Position numbers and translations under genes: made by a program. From Branchiostoma floridae (lineage: Eukaryota > Chordata > Leptocardii > Amphioxiformes > Branchiostomatidae), in assembly GCF_000003815.2 (NCBI RefSeq), contig NC_049983.1:15874246-15934229 (forward strand): a DNA stretch of 59,984 bases, read 5' to 3'. Of this stretch, positions 1 to 12,700 are shown in pieces. The notes beneath the pieces were generated by a model. That model saw only the letters and a list, made by a program, of their open reading frames with translations. It ran no database searches and had not been told where the DNA came from. Each line of letters starts with the position of its first letter. The first letter of the stretch is position 1.

Positions 1-2
1 AT

Positions 3-356
3 GTAATCTACAGACTCAAATGCGAGGAACCCAACTGTAACAACACATACATTGGTGAGACTAGTCGTCCACTAAAAGCAAGATACCAAGAACATTGCAA
101 ACCGAAGGCCAACGGCAACTCTTCTGCTATTTTCAACCACCTACAACACAACCAAGGACATTCCTTCAACCTCCAATCTACCGACATCCTAGACCGCGAA
201 GCCCGCTGGTTTGAACGGGGAGTTAGAGAGGCCATATATGAGAGAATATACAATCCCACCCTCAACAGAAAAGGGAGGCTACGTATGGAACTTTCCGGCA
301 CTTGGGACATAGCACCCCCCCCCCCCGCCAACAAAACTTTTAGCTCCTGTAACTAA
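3..356 (+). CDS. GIY-YIG endonuclease domain of a Penelope-like element (5' partial)
   Basis: An open frame of 117 codons begins at base 3 and ends at the TAA at 354-356. The first residues read VIYRLKC, then a CxxxxC zinc-ligand-like spacing and TYIGETSRPLKARYQEH, which is the GIY-YIG core (here IY...YIG) with its conserved arginine. Further on, FNHL, DREARWFERGVREAIYERI and NPTLNRKGR match the C-terminal part seen in Penelope-like polyproteins, with the catalytic glutamate likely in REAIYER. The endonuclease nicks target DNA for retrotransposition. No stop or frameshift is seen within the visible part, so this copy may be fairly young. A run of 12 C near 315-326 keeps the frame. Confidence 0.82.
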   Translation, partial: VIYRLKCEEPNCNNTYIGETSRPLKARYQEHCKPKANGNSSAIFNHLQHNQGHSFNLQSTDILDREARWFERGVREAIYERIYNPTLNRKGRLRMELSGTWDIAPPPPANKTFSSCN

Positions 357-370
357 AACAACAGGAGCTA
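341..370 (+). other. Stem-loop enclosing the Penelope ORF stop codon
   Basis: TAGCTCCTGT (341-350) is followed by a 10-base loop and ACAGGAGCTA (361-370), a perfect 10-bp inverted repeat. The TAA stop codon (354-356) lies in the loop. It could act in RNA processing or translation termination, but no function can be shown from sequence. Confidence 0.6.
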
Positions 371-579
371 ATTGACTCATTTGTATTAACTGTGTCTTAG
401 CCTTGATATCCTTTGAAATCCAAATTGTCTTCAGCTTGACTTTGGCTTAGCTTAGTTTTCTTTGGAATCCAAATTGTCTTCAGTCTGAATTGTCTTACAA
501 CCTTTCCTATTGGACATCTGAAATTGTCTTCATTCATAGTTAGAGTATAAAAGACCTGTTTCTTGCAGATCACTTCAGT

Positions 580-621
580 GTCACTGACGAAGGAAAGTGG
601 ATTCTTTCCGAAACGTCTGAC
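580..621 (+). ncRNA. Hammerhead ribozyme motif in Penelope-like terminal repeat
   Basis: The conserved core CTGACGA (584-590) is followed by a 6-bp stem II, GGAAAG (592-597) with CTTTCC (604-609) and a 6-nt loop TGGATT. Then come GAAA (610-613) and CGTC (614-617); self-cleavage would follow C617. Stem I is GTCA (580-583) pairing with TGAC (618-621). Helix III is only the palindrome ACGT, as in the minimal hammerheads that work as dimers and are known from Penelope-like elements. All invariant core bases are present. Confidence 0.75.
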
Positions 622-1027
622 CGTTTCAAAACCATATCCAGTTGCTTGAGTAACTATTTTTGGCGGTCATTAACGTTATTATCATATAGCCTACCCAAAC
701 TTGCAAACTCCTGTATGCTGCATATATCCCTTGCTGTATAATGATACGTGTAAATTCCTTTGTGAAATTTCTTAAAATTTACATTTGTTCTTTGGTACAC
801 ACATTTGTAAGAAGATTACATATACGGATTGCATTTGTAAACCAAAATCTAATTCGCTTTTTAGAACAACAAAACTCACATTGAAATTTTTAATTTAACA
901 GAAGGAAATTCGAGAAGTCGATTCAAATTCTGACCAATCAGATACACACCGGGCTGGCCGGAATCTATGAGCTGATGCCTTGAATTACTGTATATGGGTG
1001 TATATTGATTAGTCAGACTTCTCTTAC

Positions 1028-4000
1028 TCTGAGATATTCTCCTCTCATGATGAGTTCCTTTGCCAGCCAGGGGAACCTGTGAGTCAGGTGATCGTGCTCC
1101 ATGTCCCGGGTGTTGTTGTTGAATGTTGATAAATAGTAGATTGTTGTGTTGTCCAGCGACTCCATGAAGTAGCTAAAAGACAATAAAGGACAGGAAGAGG
1201 TTGTATTGTGTCAAGCCATTGATTTTATCAAATATAGTATAAATAAATAACATAATGGCTGGCGATAAGAGCGACATTGGGATAGATATGTTGATATATG
1301 TTACTGTAAACATCAAGCATACCATAGATTAACTCAACCAAATCATATATGAATGTAGATAAATATATGCATTTATCAGGATATAGGAGGATCCAGGCTT
1401 TCCCAATAAGGCACCATTGTATGATATCATCTCAGACAACAGGCAGACAGTTTATGAAAAGAGAGATCAATGCAGGTGACGTTGTGTACCCAATTAGATA
1501 ACTCTTTTTTAGTGTAGGTATGTCTATTTTAAAACAATTATAGCAAGACTTACCCACTGTCGTCCAATAGGAAACAGTCATATTCATCAGTTAGACATTC
1601 AGGAATCTGTAATTTCAAGGGAAAATGCTATCACCGAATCTCGCTCAAGACCAAACACGGTCAAAAGGTTGATATTCGCTTATAGTTCCTTTAAAAGACT
1701 TCATTAAACTATAATGTTCCAATCAACTTAGCGTTTGACTCTTTAACAACGATATTGCCGCTAACCTCAGTATACAACATAGAGTAGTAGTACGTCTCCG
1801 TGATGTCAGCTGCAATGACTCCCAATAGCTCTTCAGTTCTGCAAACAATAAACAGCTATGTTATCATTTCTATTTTTGAGGAAAACAATAAGAGTTAGGA
1901 ACGATAACATACGTTGTATTCCTTTAGCCTGTGATGACAGATTTCGAATACAGATATCATTAGATGAGTATGAGTACTTAGTGTGAAAGATGACTCTGCT
2001 GATGGTGACCATGTTGCCGCCACCAAAAGGACTTTCAACCGGACGAGAGAAGGTGTAGTCGTCAGGTCTGCTCAGCGCGCGCGCATACCTACAGATAAGT
2101 CGAAGCAAACGTTTAACTTTTGTCATTTTTATACGTTGTACTTCTGTTAACATTATCTTTAAATGGTACAGTATTTCGTTAGACTTTACCAACGCAACCA
2201 CGCTTTAATGTTTGTTTTCTACGATACCATCCATCAGATCTATTCTGGTTTGATGTCAGAACACTCCACACGACTCACCATGTCTGCCGGGTCGGGTCGT
2301 ACCGCTTGTCTGTGATGATTCCTGGGAAAATTCTGAACACACCGTTCTCTGTGCCGAAGTATCTGTCAAAGACAAATAGACAAAAACGACTAATGAAAAT
2401 ACTAAAGCTAAAGCAAAACTGAAACCATCAGTGCTTCTAAAACTTTGATGTTTTGTCTCAGTAATATGGGTCATAAAATCTCATCATCAAACAACTTACC
2501 ACTACTACTTCCATAATATATATAGAATACAACACAGTGTATTCCGTATCGCCCAAGGTATCAGCCCGACCGCGGGTCGGATCGCACGACGGCCGAAGGC
2601 CGGAGGGTGATCCGACCCGCGGGAGGGCTGAGACCGAGGGTGATGCGGAATACACCGTGTTGTATTTTATTTATGTCATACCCACCCGAGAAAACCCATG
2701 TTTTGATGCAAAATGCGCCAGAAGTTGAACAGATTTGGTGCCCTCGAACAATAAGTGTTGCAACAGCAATGTTCCAACGTCCGAATCAGGTATTCGAATT
2801 GCCAACCGGCCCGCTCGAAACAGTTCGATTTATTCGAATGGAGCCCGTGTGATAAGCCCGGGCCGTACGGAAAGTTATCATCCGGTCCGGAACACCCGTA
2901 TCGAACGTTTTCGCGTCACAAGTATGGCATAATGTACAGTATCGCTCCGTATTAATGGTACTTTGGTAATTTCCCTCTACTTTGCTGACGTAACTATGCT
3001 CACTGGATTGCCACCAGGGACTCCTTACCTCCACACAGATTCTGTTCCGTTCTCCCTCCAGTACTGCTCGATCTCAGCAGACAGGATTACGTCAGTTCGG
3101 ATACCGTCTATGAGACCTGTGTAAAGACGGACATTAACCTTTTTTTTTACTCAAGAACACATGACAAAGACAGTGTGGCGCTGCACTCAAGTTTTAAAAA
3201 CTTATCCTAACGGTGCCACATAACAAAATACACAAATAAATGAACTCAACAAATACATACATAAAATAGTGCCAATTAAGTACATAAAACAGAAAATTAA
3301 CTACTACTATAATGTCAGATATACTTTGTCTGACACTTGCCTCTTCCCTCATGACCTCAATGAAAAGCGGCTTGCAGGCCGATTTGAGCTTTCATGAATG
3401 AATAAAGGTTCAAACAAACAAACAAAAGGTTGCCGAGGCCGTCGGAGTAAGAAGAGCAGAGAGAGAGAGAAAAAGAGAAAGTTGAGGCTTTTAATCAATA
3501 CGTAGAGTTGGGACTTCTATATCTACTTGACATATTAAGTCATGTAGAGCTAGTTAAGGCGTTTGTTATCTACAATATAAATTTGAGTGAGCTGCATCAT
3601 TTCAAAGTTGTACACAGATGGTAACAACGTGGAGCCTCATAGAATAAGGTGTAATCTAGCATTGTTTGACATATATCATTAAGGTTAACACGATGACCAA
3701 ATAAATCTACAAGATTGCCGAAAACTGTCGATCTCTGATAAATATATAATGGACAATAAAGTATAAAGTGTAAAACAGATTCGCAATGACATCCACAGGA
3801 GGAAAAGAGAGGCAGTCCTCAGATGCACAGACTTTGAAAGCACAGTCGCCATAATTTACCTGGGTTGGCCCAGGATCCTGTGAAGTCATTGATGAACATT
3901 TCAATGTCCACTACATCTTCAAACGTCTCCAAAGTGTTCAGGTAGTTAATAGGATCAGTAAAGGCCTCTGGTGGGAACTGCAAGTTAAGAATGGATGTAT

Positions 4001-6773
4001 TTATATTCTTACATCAACTAATTTCTAAAACAAGTGACTATGATGAATAAGGCTGACATATTACAACCTATTTAAAGTGAGATGTTTCTGTAGTTTGATC
4101 ATGACACACACATGTTAAGGCCAGTTGTAGGTGCATAATCTCTAGTATATACTGGTTATCAAAAGGACATTATTTCTATGCACTAAAGTATACAACATAT
4201 AGTTTAATGTGGCGCTAATGTGTCGAGTTTATTGGAATGTTGACATACCTTGATAGTTGAGTCATCAGGTGTGGCGTACTCTCCATACAGACTACAGAAC
4301 TGTGTATCACCGGTGGCGTTGTTCATGTACAGCAGGTCCAGTCGGTGGTACAGCGCATCAGTGCCGTTTTCAGGATTCACCTGTGACCAGATAAAATCGT
4401 TTTATATTGCCATGATTCTAAGTTCATCCGTGCTGTCGGTTTGCAATGAAGTAAAACATACGATGAAGAACTATTGTGCAGCCAGTGGTTCAATCACCAA
4501 TTGAACCAATGTTGTGATCAAGACGATACATCATGGAAAACTACAGAGAAGAAGTGGCGGCGAGCTCAAGTTGTGACAACTTGTGCCAGCTTTTTGAGTC
4601 ATATGACAACTTTCAGTAGTAGATTCTGACCATGTGACCTGTACTTAACCCATGGGGCAAAAATGTGCAATAAAGGTCTTCATTCATTCATTAAAGAATG
4701 TAGGTTCTATCGTTCTCAGGTCCAATTTTTGCGGTCTATCTAAGTAGAAATGTGCGTTATCATAACAAATCATGCCATAGTATTTTTCGCCACTTCCATA
4801 AATCGACTCATGTAAGTTTAGTGGAAACTAATTCAGAGAGATAATCACCGGAGTGGGGATGGCTATGGTCTCATCATCCTCGAACAGACAGAGCACCACG
4901 CTGTACTTGGTGTCAGGAATGGGTTCGTAGTAGAAGGTTGCAGCTTTCTCTATGGTCACGGCTCCGTCAAACTGGGCGTTTCCACGGGCAATGGGGACTT
5001 TTACCTGGATATCAGGCATAGACAGTGTAAGCAGAAGTGATGAAAATACAAAGATACGTTTTGAGCAAATCGATACTTTTAAAAAGAAAATCGTATAAAG
5101 ATGTCATTATCTAATGTTCATTCCTTCAAATTATACCCAGCATAATCAAATCCAACATAAAATGTACAAAACAATGTCAGTGATGGTCGGCTTCTGTACA
5201 TACTGCCATGCGGCGAACAAGATGATGATGACGATGATGTTGATCTAAGAGCCATGAGCACTGGTGTTTTCTTACTGAAGGGGTTCGTATATCAAAATAA
5301 TCTAGATCAACATTTTATGAAAGACATTCAATGTTACCTCTTGTTTGACCCTTCTCTTAAAGTCTTTTAGCAACTGAAAGAAAGGCCATTGATGGAATTT
5401 AAAACGTAGCATAACACATGTTCACGTGATTTTTTCCTATCTGCACCACATTACCATAGTGTAATAGTCTCCGCTGTCTCCGTTCAGAATCTTGGTGACC
5501 TCCCGTGACCTGAGAGCTTCCTCCATCGCCTCCAAACCAAGAAAAGTTGGCTCTGACAGCCACTCCATCGGCTTGGGCAGGTTTCTGTGGATCAGGACTC
5601 GGCCATCTGCGGAGGTACGAGAAGAGTATCCCATGTCCAATTGATTTCTGTACTTACTATTTGATTTATCAGCCAATTCCATACCATGTGATGTGCCATA
5701 ATGAATGTGCAAAAAGACAAAACTTCAAAATATTCGCTTAAAGGTTACAAAAAAGTTGTGATGAATAAATGACTTAAGGTGAATTAATGTCATTGATAAA
5801 CAAATACAATATTGATTGTGCAACACTTTTACCATGTGATCTGCCACTCACCCTCTCTGTCCACCAGGAAGGCGTATGAATATTTGCCGATGTTGAAGTT
5901 GGCGATCTCACGGAACACGACGTCCATGGAGATGTCCACAGCTGTCACACCGAAGAACGTGCCAGAGGTGTCAATGGTTGGTATCGCGGCATTGATCACC
6001 AGACCTGGAATAGAAACAATATGCCATAAAAGGGCAGTCGTCAGGACAGTAGTGGAGGAGAGACATGTTGTAATAAATAAGCAATCTCAAAGTTTAGAGA
6101 ACATGGAGCATTGTGGTCTGGGCTATACCTACACTTTGCAAGGAAAGAAATCGCCATTGTCTAGACGTTTTTGCAGTGAGGGAGAACGTTAACAAACAAT
6201 GAAAGTCACTGGGAAAATTGTAGACCTCTGTAAGACAACAGACCGACAAATTGATATCGTTTACCAGCATAAGAAGTGAAAGAGTCTACAATTTTGCTCA
6301 GAAAACACCATGCATCACGTGCACAAATATTACATGTTACATGTATGAAAAAAGCTATATCCATCTAAATATGGTATTCATCAAGTACTGGTAAACAGAA
6401 ATAAGTTGTGGAACTATACCAAGATGTTCGTCGTTGGTTGGTACAGAGTAGGTCGGCTCAGGGTCGGATGAGAACGGGAAGAAGTCGTAGTAGCTGCCCA
6501 TGATGGTCTTCAGTTTGTCTCCCTCGTTGTCATCTGGAGTTGTGCACGGCAAGATAAAAAAAATAAACATTTGTTGGGAAATTGGATTTTAAAAGTAGCT
6601 AGATTACGTCTATACGGATAGATCATTTTCTAATTACCAAGTAAGCCGACAAACAGTCACAAATGATCCTGACACTTACCTATATACTCTGTCCTGCCCC
6701 ACGGTCCCACGCCTTGAGGATCCCTGTTTGTGCTAAAACATGATCCGTAGAGTCCTTGGGTGCAGTAACGGTT
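1028..6773 (-). CDS. Gene A exons 9-21: double-Cache ectodomain
   Basis: Exons: 6680-6773, 6420-6533, 5852-6004, 5455-5606, 4849-5004, 4249-4380, 3860-3977, 3029-3116, 2279-2362, 1978-2088, 1766-1838, 1554-1606, 1028-1172. Exon 11 has [18 protein letters not shown] and exon 12 has [10 protein letters not shown], matching the first Cache module (GV.GVDI and the HPNL-like motif of alpha2delta). Exon 17 has [14 protein letters not shown] and YDPTRQTW, exon 18 continues YARAL, and exon 19 has [11 protein letters not shown], the second Cache-like module. Exon 20 has [11 protein letters not shown]. All junctions keep frame, and lengths equal those of gene B except exon 14, which is one codon longer. 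Confidence 0.87.
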
Positions 6774-9700
6774 CTAGTGGACGAAAGAACAATAAAGACA
6801 TCTTAAGTTTAATATTTGGGACAGCGTACATACATTATATCGATTGTTAGTCTGTGACCAGAGGGTAACCTCTGGCGAAAGACTTTTAGTTTTGTCACGT
6901 TTATGCGCGTTCGTATCTGTATCTGTATGTTCCCGTTGTCTGAATCCTATGTGGTTTGGTAGGTCCTCTGTACTGAGGTTGGTGATGATGCACGTGTTCG
7001 TTTTTTTCGGCGGCAGGTGATTTTATTATGGATGTTATAGGAATAACACCCCTACAAAATGTTCACCTTCCGGTGTATTGGTCCAGATCCCCTGTATGTG
7101 GGTCATGCGGTAAATGGATATTGTCAAGCAGATGTGTGGTTTTGTCTGATCGTCAAAGTTATTCGAGTTCGCATCTGTATCTGCATGTTCCCGTTGTCGC
7201 ATACGTATGTTGTTTGGCAAGTCCTCTGCACTGAGGTTGACGATGATGCACGTTATTTCTTTGATATTTACTTTGAGAACGGTCAGCCAATTCTCTCCGA
7301 TATAAAAAGCCTTCTAACTATTAAACGAAGGAGGTCCCTACCGTCCACTCCACAGCGCCCGTGATCTGGTGGTTGTTCTGGTCTGCAAGAGTAGCGAGGA
7401 ACTCCAATGCCGGCAGCCTGACAAATGGATTGTTGGGGTCGTTGGCCCAGCCACTACTAGCTTGTTGGAGACTGGCTCCCAGCCCGTAGGTAAAGATGTG
7501 TACAGAACGCTCCTGTGTGAAATGGCAAGTGCGTCAAACGATTGAATTTGTTTTCAAGAACAGATACGGGATAAGGTCCCCTACGTCATTTGAGCGATCA
7601 TCGCCAGTGGTTGATGTAAAACAAATGCAAATCTTAAGTCAAGCTGGCTGGTACTTTTACTATGCCAAATGTATAAGTGATAGTGTATAATAAGTAAACT
7701 TCTGTTTGCATAATTATGAACGTCTTCAAGGGTTGTTTGATCTCGCCTTACCATGAGATCCTGGCCTTTCACAATGTCGTCCAGTGAGAAGTAGGTATCT
7801 GTTGGTGACCCATCACTCAGGAAAATGATGATGTTATAGCAGTCTTCAAACTGCTCCTGTGGGATATTTATCATTTGGAGAAAGCCACCATTAATCTTTA
7901 TAGGTGCTTCATTCCTTATTGTTGATGGTATTGTATCTAATTTACAAATGTTTGTGCCAAATTGAATTGGGTATTTGATGATAGGCATTGATAGCATTTA
8001 CTAGCCCAGTTTTCATTCAGTGCTTAAGGCGCAACATGACGCCTTGCAAGTGGCCTATTACCAACGTAGTGTGTCGGCGTTTATAGTTTCCTGACCAAGG
8101 ACCATAACTATAATAACACCGAGGGCAATGCTGATTGATTTGCAACAGGTCAGAAAACAACCTAGCTGATTTTACGACGAATTATACACAAAATGACAAT
8201 CCGGATAATTACATAATCCAACCGGTTAACGACGCTCACTTTCATCAAACTAGAAAGTAATCAACATCATACAGCATAACAGTATAAATGAATAGAATGT
8301 GGAAATGTTGGTTAAGTCGTGAGAACATTGCCTTACCGGCTTTTTGTTCTTAGCCTCATGAAACATGTTGAAGGCTTTCTTGAATCCTTCGGCGTACACA
8401 GTAATGGCTAGGCAAGACACGTAAGAAATTATTGTCAGTAGAATGATCAGGCACAAGTTTTGTTTCATATTTTCAACAGAGATTATCATAGATAGTCACC
8501 ATTCATAGTCACAAATACATAATCAAGGAAACGGCATTCATTGGCGGCGTTTACAATGAGTGAAGGTCAGAGGTCACGAAGCTTGGACTTTAGATAGGGT
8601 TTAAAGTTCTCTTATGTTCATTTATGTGTTCTGTTTCTTAGTTAGCCAACCTTTCACATTGTTTACGTTACACAGCCCGTACCCCCTCCCACCTTCAGGT
8701 ACCTTGGGCTAGGCTGCGTAGTGCCAACACAGCTATTTTATTTTGAGTTCTCCGACGTTTGTCCTTTGTTACTACGTTCTAAAAACGTGGCCTCGACGTA
8801 CTACCGTACTGTCACGTCCTAGATTGTCGTCTATCCTAGAAGCGCTTCTAGGATAGAAGCGCTTTTAGGATAGACCGGCATCCAAAATGTGCTTCTATCC
8901 TAAAAGCGCTTCTGGGATATCCAGAACGCGTCGCAAGCGAGGAGCGCAATCTGGATATCCTGAAAGCGCTTCTGTCGGAGCGCATTCAGGATAAGCCGGC
9001 GTGTTTATCCAGAACGCGCACTTGTGGGAGGAGCTTAATATCTTAGGAGGCGGAGACTATCTTGTATGTAATTTTTCGTAGTCAACCTGAGGCCGCCATC
9101 TTTGTTCTCCCACGCGGTCACTTCCGGGTTTGATTGTGATAGAAGATCGCATATACTTACACCATATCAACGTAGTTTGCACAAACCAAATCATTTTGGG
9201 GGACTCCGTGGCACGATCTAATCCTCACATAATCACGTAAACTCTAGGTTCAGCGCTTGCTTTATAAACTGCGGATTTCCATCACGTAGATTACGGCAGG
9301 TGTCGCGAGGTCGAACTAAATATGGAAACTTTGGTGTAAACAATCGCCAGAAGTGACCGCTGCCATTTTCTCGCGACGTGTTGACTGCATGGACCCCACA
9401 CACCGAGGTAGTATCGCTATCTCCGGTTCGATAGTTCGAATCAAAACCAGAAGCTAAAATTCAGCAAACCATTAACATAGTCACCCTGCACAGGAGAAGA
9501 CAGATGTTGGCCTCCTTCGACAGGGGCGCACTCAGGATATCCAGAATGCGCTTCTTCGCTTGCGACGTGTTCTGGATATCCTAGAAGCGATTTTAGGATA
9601 GAAGCAGATTTTGGATGCAGATCTATCCCAAATGTGCTTCTATCCCAAAAGCGCTTCTAGGATATCCAGAATGCGCTCCTTCACTTGCGACCGTCGGTAT

Positions 9701-12700
9701 TCTGGATATCCCAGAAGCGCTTTTAGGATAGAAGCACATTTTATCCCAGAAGCGCTTTTTAGGATAGACGACAATCTACTATTCTTGTTAGACGAACATC
9801 TGCTTCTATCCCAGAAGCACTTTTGCGATAGAATACAACATGGGAACTGAATGGCTTGGGGAATTGATCAATGTGCAGCTGGACGTTTTCACTGACTGTC
9901 ATCATGTTTTATTATGGTACATTTTGTAATACATTTTATATGGTACATTTTGTAGTACATCTTGGGATGTACTATTGAGAATTGCTTTCTGTGTCTTCCA
10001 TGCACAATTAGATTGATGAAATCATATAGTGAGAATCAAAAGGACAAAATAGTGTTTAATCTGCATGGATTTAAGTTTGATAAATGTCCCATCATCTGTG
10101 TACACTGTATACATATTGTATTCAGCAGTGTATAATTACCTCTGTGCATTAACTTGCAATAAATATAACTTTCATTAGAAGATTTGTTATCTTTTCTTTT
10201 CATATCCATAAAGGAGAAATAAAAGCTACTATACATTACGACAGGGCTTTGAGAAATTTCATCACTAACTAAAAGGACTGTTGCAGATATATATCATCAC
10301 ATGCAGTCCATCAATGCTTTTATTTCAGAAACAAGACGTCTTGAATAAATGACTCTAAATGGTGGAATTCGCGCAACTCTCGCAAGTAGACTGTCGCGAC
10401 GTCTCGCGAGGTCGAACCAAATTTGGAAACAATCGCCGCTTGCGGTCCTGTCAATCACCATGACTGACGGCGACAAAGTAGCGCGTTTGGGATATCCAGG
10501 ATGCGCTCTGGCTTAGGGCGCTTTTAGAATAGAAGCACATTTAGGATGCAGGACTATCCCAGAAGTGCTTTTATCCTAAAAGCGCTTTTGGGATAGATCA
10601 TATTTGGGATAGTACAGTACCACGGTGAAACCTCGGGTCGCAGCGAGGTGTATGTGCAGTACTGGCGGACGAGCTGGAACCTTCCTTCCTGCCAACGGCA
10701 GCACTCACAACGACGCTGGGCGCACGTACCTGTATTCTACGTTCCCTAGTCCAGTTAGCGGACAACTGCGGGGTGGTAGAATCACTACATCACAGTGTAA
10801 ACACTGCAGCCATTCGAAACCACGAAGATGTCCTTCCGTGGCAGATCGACTATAGCTGGTGGCAACCAGGCTAAATCCAGCACCAACCCTCCCTCCTCCA
10901 GGTCAGTGGAAGTCTCTCCCTCCCTCCTGACAAGGCTACTAGGAGGAATCCCACCTCTGAAAGAGGTCTTCTAACACCAAGTAATTCGATCATCTTGTCA
11001 ACATTGAATTGTAAAACTCTTGCTCACCAATCCGCCATAGCAGAGCTAAACAAGATTATGACAGATGTTATGATTACTGCTGTCTGCATTCAATACACAT
11101 TCAGAAACAAAGCTAACATCCTTATCAACCAATTCAGCTCTGTCTTTACACGAGAGGAGGAACACATGCCCCACCTCCTCCGTAGTTCTTTCCCCACTAT
11201 GCCTGACTTTTCCATCAATGTGAACGGAGTTACCAAACTCCTAAAAGATCTGAATCCACACAAAGCTGGTGGACCAGACGGTCTACCAGCAAGGATCCTC
11301 AAACTAGCAGCTGCTGAGTTAGCCCCTGCTCTGACTATTATTTGCCAGAAATCACTTGAAACTGGTCAAATCCCTTCCCCATGGCTACATGCCAATATCT
11401 CTCCCATCTTTAAAAAGGGGGACAGGACTGATCCTGCAAATTATCGTCCTGTTTCTCTCACATGTGTTTGTAGTAAGGTTATGGAGCACATAGTGCAATC
11501 ACAGATGATGGATCATTTTGACAAATACTCTATATTATCTGACAAACAACATGGGTTTAGGAAAAAGCGTTCATGTGAAACCCAACTTATTTTAACTACA
11601 ACTGACTTAGCCCTTTCTCTAGATAACAAGTCGCAAACTGACATGATTATAACCGACTTCGCAAATGCTTTCGACAAGGTACCTCATGACCGCTTACTCC
11701 TAAAACTCCAAAATTATGGTATTAGGGACCACTACTGTTCTTAGTATATATTAATGGCTGACAACCTCAACTCTAACATCCGTCTCTTTGCGGATGACTG
11801 TGTCATCTACAGGGAGATAAACAGTGACAGAGATCACATCCTCTTACAAGAGGACATCAATACATTAGATACATGGCAAAACACATGGCAGATGAAATTA
11901 CACCCGGACAAATGTTTTGTTATGCGTTATACCCACAAACGTAAACCTAAACTCTATGACTACAAACTAGGAAGTCATGTTCTAGCCGAGACTAACAACC
12001 ACAAATACTTAGGAGTCACGCTCAATAACCAGCTCTCTTGGTCACAACACATACAGTACATTGCTTCCAAGGCTAACAAGACGTTAGGCTTTGTGAGACG
12101 CAATCTTTATAACTGCCCCAAATTAGTCAAAACAAATGCATATACATCCCTTGTTAGACCACATTTAGAGTATTCCAGCGCTGCCTGGGATCCATACCAC
12201 AAGGAGCACATTGCTAAGTTAGAGTCCGTTCAAAAAAGAGCGGCCAGATTTGTCACAAATTCGTATCATAGTTATGACAGTGTCACTAAACTTGTCTCTG
12301 ATTTGGGGTGGGATACTTTACGCAACAGAAGGACAGCAAATAGATTAACAATTTTACAGAAAGCAAGACACCATAAAGTAGTCCTACCGGTCGAAACTCA
12401 TCTAAAGCCTGTACCGCGCCAATCGCGACACTCAAACCCAAATTCTTACAAGGCTCTACCTTTTCACAAAGACTGCTACAGACATTCCTTCTTCCCACAC
12501 ACCGTGAGAGATTGGAACTCTCTACCATACGAGGTCACGGAGATCACAGACGCTCCAAAGTTCAAGGAGGCAGTTCTCCGACGCCTCAGGGGACATTAAG
12601 GCGCAGCACTCTCCCTGGACGCTTTGCCCCAACTGAGGGGCGTTGTCCAGTACTCAATCAAGATCAATAACATCGTATTATGCATACTGGTTACGAACCA

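Larger units (their letters stand above)
1..700 (+). mobile_element. Penelope-like element, 3' end (cut by window edge)
   Basis: The segment starts inside an open frame for a GIY-YIG endonuclease, followed by an untranslated tail with a stem-loop at the stop codon and a hammerhead ribozyme motif near 580-621. GIY-YIG C-termini and hammerhead motifs in terminal repeats are both known features of Penelope-like retroelements. The right boundary is uncertain; the tail sequence shared with the fragment near 41.1 kb runs to about 680. The reverse transcriptase part would lie left of the window. The element sits beyond the last visible exon of gene A, where that gene's remaining 3' exons would be expected. 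Confidence 0.8.

Noticed and set aside
2256-2474. 72-codon minus frame overlapping gene A exon 17
   Set aside because: It is out of frame with the conserved [14 protein letters not shown] exon; the paralogs support only the exon frame.
10625-10855. 76-codon plus frame rich in Ser, Arg and Cys
   Set aside because: No family resemblance; it sits between two transposon remnants and is probably chance.
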